Source of the DNA: Leptoclinus maculatus
Taxonomy: Eukaryota > Chordata > Actinopteri > Perciformes > Stichaeidae
Assembly (NCBI GenBank): GCA_032191485.1
Contig: JAVDOI010000045.1
Span: 1,513,909 to 1,577,908 of the forward strand
Length of the DNA stretch: 64,000 nucleotides
Direction of reading: 5' to 3'
The position numbers were made by a program, and so were the translations under genes. How positions within the stretch are numbered: position 1 is the first letter of the stretch; every line of letters starts with the position of its first letter. Under the pieces are notes generated by a model. The model was not told where the DNA came from, made no database searches, and saw only the letters and a list, made by a program, of their open reading frames with translations. This document shows, piece by piece, positions 1-13,321 of this stretch.

Positions 1-2639
1 TAGGTGCAGTGAAACAGCATGACTTCATCACCAAACCCTGCCTGGGTCAGAGCCTGCCAGCCACTGTGCTGCTTTGCACCTGTTATCCTGTACATAAAAT
101 GTATTTTCTATGCTGCATACTTTGCACAGAGGCCACATTATTCCACTTAATGTGTTCCACAGCCTGCTGTCCCCTCATGATGGATGGACATACTTTACGC
201 TCAGTGTACTTATAAATAACGGATGTTTTATCATAGCGAATTCAAACCTGAGGAAGTGCACACGTGTGCTGTATAGGAGGGAAATGTGTTGTAGCACTAT
301 GAGCTCGAAGATGTAATTCATCAGGATTTCATTCACGTCAAAGAGCAGTCCTCGCACGAGTTCTCTTTCATGGTTAAATATATTTGTCCTTCATTGAAAC
401 TGACAAAACATCAACTCTTTAAACACTTCTTCAAATGACCTGCCCTGCCATGAGTGCAGCCATCCAATCCAAATCATTCCATTTCATATTGATGCATAAG
501 TGTTTGCTTGTAGTGTCACAGTGACGTGCCCTTCAGATGAGGCAGGCTCGTATTATCACCTCTATTTCCAGAAAAACAAACAGTGGAGAGCAAGACACAC
601 AATTTCCATCCCATCCTCTAACCATGTACCCTTGCCAATGTCAGCATGTGTCTTGGTTAAGATGATGGGCGGGGAGAGAGGAAGGGGGGGTGAGGACAGG
701 ATCAGGAGGAGGGAGGAGGCGCACATTGGGGTAATGAGGTTTGGAGGGCTGGAGGTTGGGTACAGTAGAGGGTTAAGCTGCAGATGGCATCCATACGGCA
801 GGATAAACCGGCACACATGCTCGGGGATCCGACTGGATTTCACACCCCTCTTGATGAGAACCGCCATCCACAAGTGCAGAAAGAATAAGAGACGTATGGC
901 GAGGTCGCAGAGCAACTACTAGGTAGAATTTGCCAAGAAAAACTGGAGAATGCCGTTACAATAATTCACACAAATGCACGGAATATGGATCATTCTGACA
1001 TGAGCCCCAGATATTAGCAAAGGCCTTTGAACTGGACACAGAAATCACAAATGAACCCACTTTTAAACGTAGTCGTTTGGCTATGTTTTCAACCAATAAC
1101 AGATGGTCATGCAGTCGGGCTTTTGTCTGTAACAATAGGGAAACACAACTAGATGGACATCATAGACATCATAGGTTTGGTCTACGGCGTTCTTCTGGTA
1201 ACACTCGTTGACTTCCTGCTTCTTCACTGAATGTTTTGTTTGAACACCACCTGGCGTTTCGGAGAATACTTCAACAGATAGCTCATAGCTCACCACGGTG
1301 TCTCCTACCAAGCTTCACTAAGGACTGTTGCTGTTATTCATTTTGACAGAGCTATGGCCAACGGGGAAACTCAAACACTTGGATGACCAACGGTGTGACT
1401 TCATCACTCACTCGGTAAGTCGGGGCCTGACTTTCGTGTTTGTAGGGCTGACGGTCCAGCCCATCATTTCCACAACAAGGATACAAAGAGGCATCAAAGA
1501 AAAGCAGAATGTAGACGAACACGAGGTGATGAGAGAAAGCAGGCAAGAATACATCAGATGTGGTGAGAGAGAGAGGAACAGGCAGCGAACAAAGAGACAA
1601 AGCTGTGGTGTGAGGGTGTGTGGAGTTATCGTCCTTATTTGTTTCACCTGCTGCACTCCTTCAGCTCCCACTAATGGCATTCCCACGGGGCCGGAGGGAT
1701 TCCAGAAAGCACACACTGTACAGGCCCAGTGTGCTGCGTTCACACAGGACACAATGCACCACTGCCAGAGGCTCGCACTGCAACTTCACTCTGCCGGGTG
1801 GAACACACAGCCACCATGAACAAGCTGATGGTGTTTGTTGTTATTTACATGAACTGGCTCTTTAGACTCACATAGCTGCTTTCTACATCGATATTAAAGT
1901 CAGCAGGACACATGCGTTCAATTCTAGGAAATGTACCGACATCTGAAACAACAACAATCCTTGGTTGTAAAGGGCCAAACTGCTGACGTTCTTCATATTT
2001 CAGCCAGTAATTATTATCAATGGTTATGCCAAAGCTTTAAGACATCCACAGTACCAACTCTATGTGGTATACTGGACTGTCAACACAGAAACAGACGCCC
2101 TCCTGGGACCTTTGTGCAGAACGGGGTCTTCAGTTTATACAAAAGAACATCAGCAACAATTCTTGTTAATGACCCAAATCACGGAAGAATGGCCAAACTC
2201 GGTCAAGCAATGAATTTCAAAATAAAAAAAACTCTGAGAAGGTTGATGATGTCTTGATGTCCTGTCTGCAAAGAACCAGAAGATGAGGCTACAATGAACC
2301 GATCACATAAACTGGACAGCAGGTAAGTGTTGGGTTTTCATTCCATTTTGGAGCAAATGACCCAAAATGATTGACTCAAGATAACTAATCTCTTATCAGA
2401 CCTTTTGTTTCTTCTCCCTATTTTTATGAGCAAAACGCAACGTAGAAAACATTCAGACGACGTCAGCGTACTTCTCGTTTTTACACACTTTCACAAGTTG
2501 AAATGACAAACTTCCCTGATGGCCGTTAATGCCAGGAGTGACTTGACGACAGGCCAACATTAAACTTGGGTGTTGTCTGGTCCTTGTACTCTCCAAAGTA
2601 AAGGGCAAGAGAAACATCACTTTAATAAGCAAGTGTCCA

Positions 2640-2845
2640 TCCTGGGAGAAGGATTCCTCCTCTGTTGCTCTACCTGAAGCGTCTTCCTTTTTTCCCCATT
2701 GAAGGGGATTTTGGGGGGTTTTAAATGTTCCGATGTGAGGGTCCTGGGACAGAGGACGTCGTATGTTGTACACATTGTAAAGCCCTCTGAGGCAAATGTG
2801 TGATTTGTGATATTGGGCTTTATAAATACCATTGAATTAAAGTAA
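2640..2845 (+). mobile_element. 3' UTR tail of an L2/CR1-like non-LTR retrotransposon
   Basis: The run CTCCTCTGTTGCTC…, then TTCCGATGTGAGGGTC, CATTGTAAAGCCCTCTGAGG and TGATATTGGGCTTTATAAAT is the characteristic 3' end of an abundant teleost L2-type element. It ends near ATTGAATTAAAG, the usual short A/T-rich tail. No reverse transcriptase lies directly upstream, so this is a 5'-truncated copy, typical of non-LTR insertion. The family assignment is from memory of fish repeats. Confidence 0.7.
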
Positions 2846-4681
2846 ACTCCAATGGATTTGAAACTAATCAGTCAACATGTGGTTGAAGTTGATACAAATC
2901 ACATCAAGAGTTCCAAAATTCTGGCCCTCAAACTTCTACTGAGCTATCTGAGGGCCATGGTCCTTGCCCCTCACATCACAGTCACAGCCAGCTGTAACAT
3001 CACTGGTGGGCTTGAACTGCTCTTGAGGCTGGGTGAGGACGACAATAAGCAACGTCAACAGATAAGTCCTGAAGTTAAGAGGAGTCCCTGTGTGCTCTGA
3101 AGTCTAGGAAGCCTGTTCGATGGCATTTCAGATTTAGGACAGAGTGAGGAACCAACCATGAAAAGGTAGTTTAGCTTCTTGAAAGCTCTAAACTCTGGAT
3201 GGAGATGTAGTTGGATTTGACATGTAGTTTATTTTACACAGGTTTATGTTACTGAAAAATAAGATAAGTGAGGTTCTTGAGGTTCTTGAGGACTTTCAAC
3301 AACATGCAGGTAAGCGAGATTCAGTGGAGAGCCCGGTCATCTCTGCCTCAGTGTACAAACCTTCACATGAATGTAACCGCAGCTCATCTCATCAGCACCA
3401 ACAGGCTGATACTACTGTATTTAGACATGATGCTCGCTTTATACCCACCCAGCACTGACAGCAAATCCTCCGTGTGTGTTTAATAAATGGCAGCAGTTAG
3501 GTAGGATGGCTTAGTCTAAAGTCACCTAATGACTATATTATGAGCCGCAGCATTAAGAGGGATTAATACTAATCTTGGCTGTTCCAGTTTACCTTGGGCT
3601 GAGGGGGTGGCTGCTTTTAAGGGTTCCCCTGGCCAGCAGCTAATCAGCCACTTCCCAAACAAGACAAACTTACATTACAATGTTGCTTTTGCATGCTGAT
3701 CACTGCCAAAGGCCGACGATCCATCTCCAGGACTACCTGCTGTTTAGCTAGTCCGGAGCACACGCACATTAATAAAGAGCCTCCCCTACATATAGCACCT
3801 CAGCCTGTGCTCTGTATGGCTGGGATCAACACCCAAATAAACAGAATGTGAGGCCACACGGGCTATCCTCATTCTACCAGCAGAATGAAAGCTGATACCA
3901 ACTACAGAGTAGCACGTAAATGTAGGAACGTAAAAATGTATATTACAATAAAAATATTAATTATAAAAAACAACGGCAGTAGAGAAAAGCTACATTCCAT
4001 TAAAGTCATACAAACTGCTGATAGTGACCACGTCTGTCCCGGTCAAATTGATTGATTATTTTGGACAAATTGTTTTGTTTTTCATGACAATAAATATTAT
4101 TAATTTAATGTCATTCACCGAGTCCATCTCGGTATTTGTCGTGGCGTAGGAGCCGGGTTAGGACACATTTGTGGGCTCGTCCCTCTTGTTCCTCTTTGTG
4201 CTGGGACTTCTAGGTAAGATTGGAGAATGTGTAGTTCAGTGCTTCAGATTGAGCTCTGGCACGCGTGTGTCAATGCACTGGATCTGTTTTTGTGTCGCAT
4301 GCATTTCATAACAGCTCTTTCCAGAGAACACACGCATGCGCAAGCCTTAGTGTCACGTAAGCTCTCCATGGCAACACATGGTGACTTTCGAACAACAGAG
4401 GCTTACGGGGGACATTTCTGACGACTGATGCCACACAGGCTCCATGGCGGGGTGACATTAAAGCCTATCAGGTTTATCCCCACTGGGGCACTGAATTGCC
4501 CCGCTCAGGATTGGTTGGAGATGTCCCGGGCTGGCTTAGCAGACCAAGGCGACAAATGTCATAAACGACTCCCCTGTGGGCCTGCATGTCTGCCATACTA
4601 GAAACAGCTTTAGGGAAACTTGGGGGCCACAGGCCTGGATCTAATGAAGCATAGTGCCAGAGGTCTGTCCGTCCGTCCGGT

Positions 4682-4697
4682 CCCCCCCCCCCCCCCC
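4682..4697. repeat. poly-C tract
   Basis: Sixteen consecutive C residues, followed by further C-rich sequence. Homopolymer length here is uncertain in any assembly. Confidence 0.9.
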
Positions 4698-6574
4698 ACC
4701 CTCCCCTAACAGTCACACTGTTGCAATAGCCCTTTACCTATAGATAAAGGAGGTGTCAGCAAGAAATTGACCAGGCATTTTGTTTTGTTTTTTCCATTTG
4801 TACATCTACATACAAATTCTAACAACGTTGGTGGATAAGTTACTAACAAGCTTTCCGACAGTGCAGCCTTCTCCTCTGCGAGATCCAAGTTTCCTCGTTC
4901 TTCTCAGCGTGTCAACTCGAGGAGGAGGCCGAGTGCTTGAAGAGGGGGAAAAAATGAGCCACTTCACTGCTGTTCACATGGCAGCTCACTTTCACTGATG
5001 TATAAAGTGCACTTCCCCAGGGCTTGCTGTTTGTCATAAAACATCTCTCAGCACATAATTTAACCAAACTTGAGAGGCAAAAAGGAATACAAACATCATT
5101 TAGTAAAGGGGTGTTGGAGTCTAATACTGAGGCGCTTTGCCAGGAGTGCAGTAATTCTAAACCATGCTGCAGTAAGTGGCTCCTCACAGATACTGTGGGG
5201 TAATGTTAGACAGCTGAGCAAATGGGATGGGATCCAGGGAGTGCATTATCTTTATGAATTCAGGACTAAATCACTGAAAGTGACAGAGACGTAGGTGTTT
5301 GTAAACACATTGTCTCGTGTCTTCAACATGCTCACAAAAGAATGTCGAAGAGCAAAAAATGAACAGTGTACAGCAGGCTTCATGTGTTCTCATTTAACCT
5401 CTGTATCACGGAGCGAGGAGAGAAACTCAGCGGCATCGCTACTTCGTGCACCACCCTTTCATCTGGAAAGGCTAAATCATTGGTGTCGTATTAAAAAAAA
5501 CTTTAGAGTGAACAGATACCCAACAGTATTTGGTTTCCAGTTATTTTGGCTTACACTACAGACTTACAAGGATTAGCTCCAAACCACAAAATGGTGGGCC
5601 TCACACTCCTCAATGGCCTACACTACAAAAAGTGTCAACATCATAAATGTCTGAGAATTACACTGGATTGGGATAAAGACTCAAAATAATGTGTAATACA
5701 AAACTGGCAAATGTGCAACTGCTCATTCTATTCCTGTTATGTTTGTTTGCCGTGAGCTCTTTCAAACATGTAGACAAGTTATTTTCCATAAAGTTGGTTT
5801 CTGCAGTGCAATGTGTCTCCCTCACAGCGAGCTCGTTCTGCACACGCAAGGCTGCGCCTATCCAATCCGACTGGCATCACGGCCATGGAATGCTGAAGTC
5901 CACATTTTTCCCATTCAGCAAGGAAAAACGGCCTTTCAAAGCCAATCAGCTAGAAATGTTGCTTTGTTTTTATTTTCGACTGAACTTCCTGGAACCTATT
6001 ATGGAGCTGTCAGGGATGTATATTTAGCTATGGCAACACAGGGCCTCCTCGCCCCCTTGCGCCACTGGTCATGTCACCTCTGATAAACAGAAAAACAATT
6101 GGTTATCCCTTTTGTCACCTTTAAAGAAAATGGCATGGGTAGTGTGTCTGTGGGCGTAAGTGACAAATACCGTCTGTGTGGCTAAACACAGTGGATGGAT
6201 GTAGGATATATATTCCATATACGCACTATAATCACACCTCGACTTAATCCACTGGATTCTTCAGAAATGACTTTCTACTAATTCACAGCAGATACCGTGA
6301 TAATATAACAAAACTATCACATCTGATGAGATTCTCTTACAATCGGTCCAACAATGGCCACATGGATCCATTCAGAGGCAACCGACTCGACTGATTTAGC
6401 ATCTATACAGCTGTAGCCTATATCGGGGGTCCACTGGCAGTACAGGGGTGGGGAATAGTCACAATAGCTCATAGCCCAACAACTTCTAGCAAAGAAATGG
6501 TCATGTTGGCACCTGTGATGCTGTAATAGTCTTTGTAAAGAAAACCACACTGAAGGTGGAAATGAAAATGGTTG

Positions 6575-6720
6575 TGGTTGTTACATGCTCACAATGGCAA
6601 TGTTCACCATGTGGACCATGTTAGTTTAGCGTATTAGTACATTTGCTGACATGCGATTTGGCAGTAAACACAAACTACAGCTGAAGCTGATGGTAATGTC
6701 ACTAAGTACACGGATGAAAG
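6575..6720. repeat. degenerate teleost dispersed repeat fragment
   Basis: The stretch holding CATGCTCACAATGGCAATG, TTAGTTTAGCGTATTAG and CAGCTGAAGCTGATGG resembles an abundant fish interspersed family rich in 'GCTAACATG' motifs. Related pieces occur at 8500-8600, 32935-33275 and 52270-52375. The copy is diverged, without clear termini. Confidence 0.5.
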
Positions 6721-6761
6721 GTGAAGAGCTCAACAACAGTGTTGGGCTGTGAGGAAATGTA

Positions 6762-6990
6762 GTCACCAATGACTTCCTGCTGGCCACCGACGCAGGTCTC
6801 TCCTCCATCTTAATCCTCCTCGACCTCAGCTCCGCCTTCGACAGAGTGGACCACAACGTCAGCCTTCTGAAACACTATGTTGACATTCATTCGGCTCTGC
6901 ACTGTCCCTTCTCTGTTTTGCTCGGAGATGCCTCCTCCTCTCTTTTGTGGGGTCCCCCAGGGATCTATTTTGGGTCCCCTCCAATGCTAT
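6762..6990 (+). pseudogene. reverse transcriptase fragment of an L2/CR1-like element
   Basis: Conceptual translation reads VTNDFLLATDAG, then ILILLDLSSAFDRVDHN. This is the conserved non-LTR RT block with the first catalytic aspartate of the polymerase. About 60 nt further on comes GVPQGSILGP, the next conserved block, in a different frame. The FADD block and the rest of the enzyme are absent. The short distance between the blocks means internal deletion. It is a dead remnant in the gbf1 intron. It forms the first part of the longest local open frame (6846-7328), the remainder of which has no recognisable content. Confidence 0.75.
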
Positions 6991-8499
6991 ACCTCGGGCA
7001 AATCATAGGTACACATAATATCAATTGTATGCAACTTTGTGTCTCAATAAAGCCTGGTACACCAGTGTATCCTGTATTCTGTCCTGCAGTTGAACTAGCA
7101 GCATTAACATTATCTCATCTAGTCTGGGTACCTTACCCAATGATGTTAAAAAAGAGGCCCGAAAACCGTGGTGTACTTTTTCTCAACTTGTCACTAAAGG
7201 TGACAGCTGTGGAACTTCTAAATATCTTATTAAAACAATCAATTTGTTGTAATATTTATAATTATTTTATCTTCTTGTACATCTTGGTTTTGGATTCTAC
7301 TTACTTTTATTATTTGTTTTTACTATAAAGAACTTCGTAACTTTGTTTTGAAAGGTATTACCTTTACTATTTCAAGGTAATGGCCACAGTAACAGTTGCA
7401 GGTCACATGACACCAACTGGCCTCAAAATGCTTTCTCCATACACAAACCCTGTGAAATCCTAAAGCTTGGTATTGGGGCCAATCCTTTCATAATTAAAAT
7501 GGATCCGTATTGGCCAAAATAAAGCTCCTTTACGACAGCCAGCCTTGCGGTTCGAGTCAGGCTTTTCTTTCAGCGCCGACGGCTATGCCATCGATAGACT
7601 ACCGAGTCTTGATTCCTAAAGATTAACGTAAGAAACACGGTTCTGTTTTCTCTAAATGTACTGCAGCCAACAATGCGTTCGTTGTTTATGTAACGTACAG
7701 ATAAAATATGACTCAGACTCGGCAGTGGCCATGGTGGCTCAGAGTGCAGCTGCAGTTTACTGGTAAGTTAAGCAGTGTTTTTCTTTATGGTTTTTTTCTT
7801 TGCGGTGCTGGAGAAAAAAATATGGAATACTGGGGAAAATTCCTATCCTACCGACTTCGAAGGTCAAAATCAAAAGCAGATTAGATCAATTTTAGTGGAT
7901 TATATTTTGAATTGAAACCGTGACAACCCTATTGCTAATAAATCTCTCCTCTCTCTATATAGGAAAGAGCAGTGTGCAACACATTCAGATAGCTGGTCTC
8001 ATGTTTAGGCAGCGCTGACTGTCACTTGTTAAAATGACAAACATCACTGGAGGCAGATCACATCAGCGGTCACTAACAATGTTAAAGAAGAGTGATAATT
8101 CACTGAGTAATGCTTGTTAGCTGTCTGCAAGCCAGTATCTGTGCTCATCAAAGTTAATTTGTGAGGAATGAACCTCTTTAACACCACGTTGTGTTTCACA
8201 GACCTTCAACAGACTGATACTTTAACTCAATTAACTAAATTTTGTGAGTCAGAATCTAAACTTAACATTTTTGAACTAGGACCGTCAGTATTTGGATAAG
8301 GTAGCTCGTGAAAAGTAAGCTGAGCCAGATGTAGTAGTCTACAGCGGTTATGTGGCAGATCAACATTTAGGTAAATAGAAGTATTGGATCGGACAGATTT
8401 GCATTTAATATCAGAGGACTCACATTTGTATCGGTCCATCCCTAATAAAGTAGAATAAAAGATTTATTTTTGTATCATTACAATTGAACCCATTAGGTT

Positions 8500-8600
8500 C
8501 ATTACTGGATCAGTGGACTATCTAGGGGTCATGAATGTCTGTACAAAATGATTCTTAGATATTCCACTCAGGACCGAAGTGGTGCACGAGCTGACTAAGT
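8500..8600 (+). repeat. fragment of a teleost dispersed repeat
   Basis: GGTCATGAATGTCTGTACAA, then ATATTCCACTCAGGACCGAAGTGG, is a diverged copy of a fish repeat segment. A related 3' part is at about 33.2 kb. No coding content. Confidence 0.45.
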
Positions 8601-10007
8601 GAGAAAAGACACTCAGAGGATTCTGACTGTCACCAACAATCTTATGCATATTCATTTTATGTTCTCTGTAATATTGCAAAATTATAATATTATATAGATG
8701 GAGGCTTCAAATAAGCCCAGTTGGCTTTTTGTCTCTTCCTGCAGTGTGATATTATTTAACTGTGTTATGTTTGTTTATTTTGATTCTATTGTTTAAATTG
8801 TGCAAAATAAATTAACTAAACTAAACTGGCTTTTATAGACCAGCTCGGGCTCTCTGTTGGCCTAGCTGTAGTGCACCACAGTGTAGTTTTCTTTTCTTTA
8901 ACCTGCCTTTGGAGTTGCTAAGGACAGACACAGTGCTCTGCAACAGAATTAGTTTTCTATGGGAAACATCCATTACTTCATGTATGTTGATATCATTGTG
9001 GGAACCATCCAAATATGTCCAGTCCGAATACTTGATAGTCAATGAGCAAACTGTTCTCACTACTTCAACTGTGCAACATTATTAAATCACAATCCCTTCC
9101 TTTATTATGTCAATAAATTACTGACGTATCCTTTTCTCAAAATGATCAGCCCCTGTATGAAAAAGTACAGACGTTACAGTATCAGAAGTCGTTGTGTACT
9201 CTGAGTACACACAGTATGAAGCCCAGACCAATACATCAGTCTTGTTGAGTTGAGAGGAATCTGTGCTTTGAGCCCTGGATTAGTTTGACCTATCATTGAC
9301 TTCAACATTGATGCCCAGAAGTTCAGAAGTTCATTCTCCCTTGACCTCTGCGTCTGCCCCCCCTCCCTTTGACCACTCATAACCTGCCCAGCTCCTGCCA
9401 GTTTAAGAGGAATACTTAGAGTTAAAAACCAACACAGACATGTGTGCATAGCTGGGATGGCTGCTAGCTGCCTCATGCACACAGACGCTGGACAGACTGG
9501 GAGTGTGGCCGTCTCACACAGGGATCATCAAGCACAATGGACACATCTGATATTCACTACATGGTTACCACCTTTCTGTAGCTCGAGTCTAGCGTCTTGA
9601 CTTTTTTTATTAGAATATTATTTTCAATAAAAATTCTAATCTTAATATTAAAATGAAGGGAGAGAACCAAGCAACTCTATGTAAAATCAGACATTCAGCA
9701 CCCCCGTATAGCCAGAACGGAACGATTCTTTGATTCATCATTCATTTTGCCACCAATGGGATAATTCAACTGTGTCGAGTCAGGCTCCTTCCATCGAATT
9801 TTAGAAATAATAATCATTCAAGTTTAAAATGCAATAACGATTCAAATGTAGTGATGAGCAGATGCAGTACAATGTTGTGATGCTCTGAGGCATTAGCATC
9901 ATTAGATCGAGATGGTTTCCTGTTGTCTGCTATATGAGATGTTGTGCCAAACAGTAGAAGGATAGGATTTTGTGTTTAGGGTCTATTGTGAAAATTGAGC
10001 CAAAGCA

Positions 10008-10345
10008 TCATGACCTACCTGCCGAATATACACTCACCGGCCACTTTATTAGGTACACCTTGCTAGTACCGGGTTGGACCCCTTTTGCCTTCAGAACTGC
10101 CTTAATTCTTCGTAGCATAGATTCAACAAGGTGTTGGAAACATTCCTCACACATTTTGGTCCACATTGACGTGATAGCATCACGCAGTTGCTGCAGATTT
10201 GTCGGCTGCACATCCATGATGAGAATCTCCCGTTCCACCACGTCCCAAAGGTGCTCTATTGGATTGAGATGTGGTGACTGTGGAGGCCATTGGAGTACAG
10301 TGAACTCATCGTCATGTTCAAGAAACCAGTTTGAGATGATTTGAG
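10008..10345 (-). pseudogene. Tc1-like transposase, C-terminal remnant
   Basis: The minus-strand frames include LQWPPQSPHLNPIEHLWDV and, continuing, VEREILIMDVQPTNLQQLRD followed by KMCEECFQHLVESMLRRIKA. This is the C-terminal third of a DD34E transposase. The usual Asp of SPDLNP is His here. The frame continues past the normal end into the inverted repeat. Confidence 0.85.
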
Positions 10346-10838
10346 CTTTGTGACATGCTGCTGTAGCCCGTCTGCTTCAAGGTTCCACGTGTTGTGTGTT
10401 CAGAGATGGTGTTCTGCAGACCTTGGTTGTAACAAGTGATTGAGTTACTGTTGCCTTTCTATCATCTCCAACCACTCTGCCCATTCTCCTCTGACATCAA
10501 CGAGGCATTTTGGTCCACACACCTGCCGCTCACTGGATATTCTCTCTTTTTCGGACCGTTCTCTGTAAACCCTAGAGATGGTTGTGGGTGAAAATCCCAG
10601 TAGATCAGCAGTTTGAAATACTCAGACCAGCCCGTCTGGCACCAACAACCATGGCGCGTTCAAAGTCACTTAAATCCCCTTTCTTCTCCATTCTGATGCT
10701 CGCTTTGAACTTCAGCAAGTCGTCTTCACCACGTCTAGAGGCCTAAAGGCATTGAGTTGCTGCCATGTGATTGGCTGATTAGCTATTTGTGTTAACAAGC
10801 GATTGAACAGGTGTACCTAATAAAGTGGCCGGTGAGTA
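10031..10838 (-). mobile_element. internally deleted Tc1/mariner transposon
   Basis: Terminal inverted repeats CACTCACCGGCCACTTTATT… (left) and …AATAAAGTGGCCGGTGAGT (right) match over about 27 bp and are bordered by TA dinucleotides, the target-site signature of this superfamily. Between them, on the minus strand, are pieces of a Tc1-like transposase. A helix-turn-helix N-terminal part lies at about 10380-10690. The C-terminal part lies at about 10040-10345 and contains SPHLNPIEHLWD, whose E is the last catalytic residue of the DDE triad. The middle of the gene, with both catalytic Asp residues, is missing; the junction is near 10350-10365. At about 0.8 kb it is half the usual 1.5-1.7 kb. Several frame breaks confirm that it is inactive. 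Confidence 0.88.
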
Positions 10839-12170
10839 TATGTTGTTTAGATCAAAGGGTAATGGCCGAGGGAGGCAGTGGGTCCAAAGTTGGTCAGACC
10901 TCAAAGCTCACTATTGTTTAGTTGCTACCATAGGAACAACGCTTCCTACTGGTGTTCATACTCAACAGAAAGTCTTCAGCCGACTACTGAAACTTGGGCT
11001 GATAAAAACAACATATGTTTCTACATAACATCTTGCCGAGTAACAGAATTAATTCCCTGCACTTAAAACGAACAAACTGATTTGTGAATAAAATATTCAT
11101 AATCTTCTCCAGTCTGAGCACATATTTCAACTGGAAATCCTTTGACCTCAGATTTCTACAACCCTCGTCTCTGTGCGGTCCAAAGCTGTGAAACAACAGT
11201 GGGCCAGCGAACAGGGAGTGAACACGGTCGTACATATCGGCGGGTCTATTTTGCTTGCGGAGCAATCAACACCTTCTTTTTGTCCCAGGTTGTTAGCATG
11301 TCTCGCCGTCAGCTGCACTGGGCCACACCGGCCGGCTCGGCTCCCTCCCCTGATCCCACCCTATTTAAGAAGGGGTGCGTCAACAGGTTGAAAGCACTCC
11401 TGCTGAATGTGTCACCTTCTTTTCATTCAATATTTGTGCTGTGAAATATGGCCAGTTGTTTCATCGCCCCTCAAACATGGCCATCAGCAGGACTGTCCTC
11501 CTCTACCCACCAGTCACCCTCCCACCATCCTTCAACAAGACATTTCTGACCCATGTCACCTTTACGGCACACACTCATTTCAAAGTCCCAGCTGCAGCCC
11601 AGAAATAGGACGGCTTTTTTTAATTCTGGGTGTCCACTCAAGAGGCGAGTGCTTTGTGCCAGTGTCCTGTTCCAAACTCCAACAGGAGGGGGATGACAAC
11701 CCAATGGATGTTGTGCAGAGTTTGTCAAGTGACTTCACTCGAATCAGCCATGTTCAGTAAGCCTGCATGTCGTCAGTGTTCATTTCAGCAACTCAAACTA
11801 TGCCGGAAAATATTCGACAACCTTTGTCTAGAATAAAACCCTAAACAAAATGTACCTTTGATCACAAGGACTATGGCTATATGCATTACTATTTCTCATT
11901 AGTATTTCAGTCAATGAAGGGAAACTGAATAACAATTTGAAAGACAAACGTGATCGGGTTGACACCCTCTGGTCGGTTGTCAGTCAAATATCTCATTGGT
12001 CGGACAATTGCTGGCGTTACTTCAATAAGAAGAAACGTGCTTCTTGATCCATTATCTCTTTCATGAAGGGGAGATGGTTTTGCTGCTATTCAACAATAAG
12101 GAACAATGTTATTTTAACAACTATTTAGCCTACATCTTCCCACTACTGTGGGCGAGGGAGACAGAGAGCG

Positions 12171-12250
12171 CTCTGGACCTCTCTGGACCCCTCTGGACCC
12201 CTCTGGACCCCTCTGGACCTCTCTGGACCGCTCTGGACCGCTCTGGACCG
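12171..12250. repeat. 10-bp tandem repeat, 8 copies of CTCTGGACCN
   Basis: Eight perfect decamers, differing only at the last base (T,C,C,C,T,G,G,G in order), with no indels. The array is GC-rich in an AT-rich intron. It is followed by a CTCCAGCTGCAGGACGAG segment. Confidence 0.95.
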
Positions 12251-13295
12251 CTCCAGCTGCAGGACGAGCGCTGCACACTTAAGAGAGTGTCGCAGCGCTC
12301 AGTGTCCTCGTCTCTCAGTCCTCTATGATGCTTGTAGTTGGAGGTTTGCGGAGCAGAATCGGATGAATAACACACATTCTGTGCCGTTTGGCTCTCAAAG
12401 CAGGTCGACTGGCTGCGGCGGATATTTATAAAAGCCGGACCCACGCATCACTTCATGATGGGCTTTGAACATATCAGAATACGCATATTTCAATGTTTGG
12501 TTTAATGAATAGCCTCATCGTTTTGTTTATGATGTAACTTCAGGTGCTACCATTTAAGTACAAAACAATTAGGTTAGAAATACTTGAATATGTGGCAAAA
12601 TGCTTTTCATGAATCATTTTGGATACCAGTTAAAATGTCAATCCTGCAGATTTGTATCAACGTAGTAGTGAACACGTCTTTGTAGACACCAAGGATGAAA
12701 ATGAAACACGTCATATTGATCCACCTTGGATAAAATCTCATTGGGATTATCCTGACTAAGTAAAGGATGAATACAAAAATAAAACATACAAAACATAAAC
12801 AACAATATGAAGTAACACGATAAACATAGAAAAGATGCCTGGAAGAAACAACTACAATCTGCTCAAATAAATGATACAACTACACCGAGTGAAATTCTGC
12901 TCCAAATAAAAAGCACTACTTAGTGATGAGAACATTGGAAGTCCAGCACAAGAGAGCATGTATGGAACTGTGAGAATCCCAGCTCGAGAGCAATGCGCGA
13001 TGCAATGCTTAGCTAATTGGATATGTGTATTACAATGTCCGTGGTCACAGCACCCTTATGGGGCATGAAATAACAAGCAGCTGTGTGTGTCAAGAGACTC
13101 CACATGTGTGTGTGCTCGGTGTGTCGGCCTGTGTGTGTGGGAGGGATGGTTGCTGAGAGGTTTATTAACCCAGTCCATCAAGGCAGTGTGGGATTCACAC
13201 TGAGACACCTAAGGCTTAAGGATGTGAGCGCCACACAAGCAAGACGGTGCCTCTCCGAAATACTAATATGGGCCCTTATTTTCTACCACAACAAC

Positions 13296-13321
13296 CCCCC
13301 CACCCCCCCCACACACACACA
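13296..13321. repeat. C-rich and CA simple repeat
   Basis: Two runs of seven C separated by A, merging into a short CA repeat. Simple low-complexity sequence. Confidence 0.8.

Noticed and set aside
1328..1819. 163-codon plus-strand frame
   Set aside because: Composition like non-coding DNA, with open frames on the opposite strand as well. No protein family recognised and no splice signals supporting an exon.
6846..7328. 160-codon frame as a host gene
   Set aside because: The first part is a retrotransposon RT remnant, the rest AT-rich and without motif.
7545..7565. B-box-like GGTTCGAGTC as part of a tRNA
   Set aside because: No A box at the required distance upstream and no matching acceptor stem.
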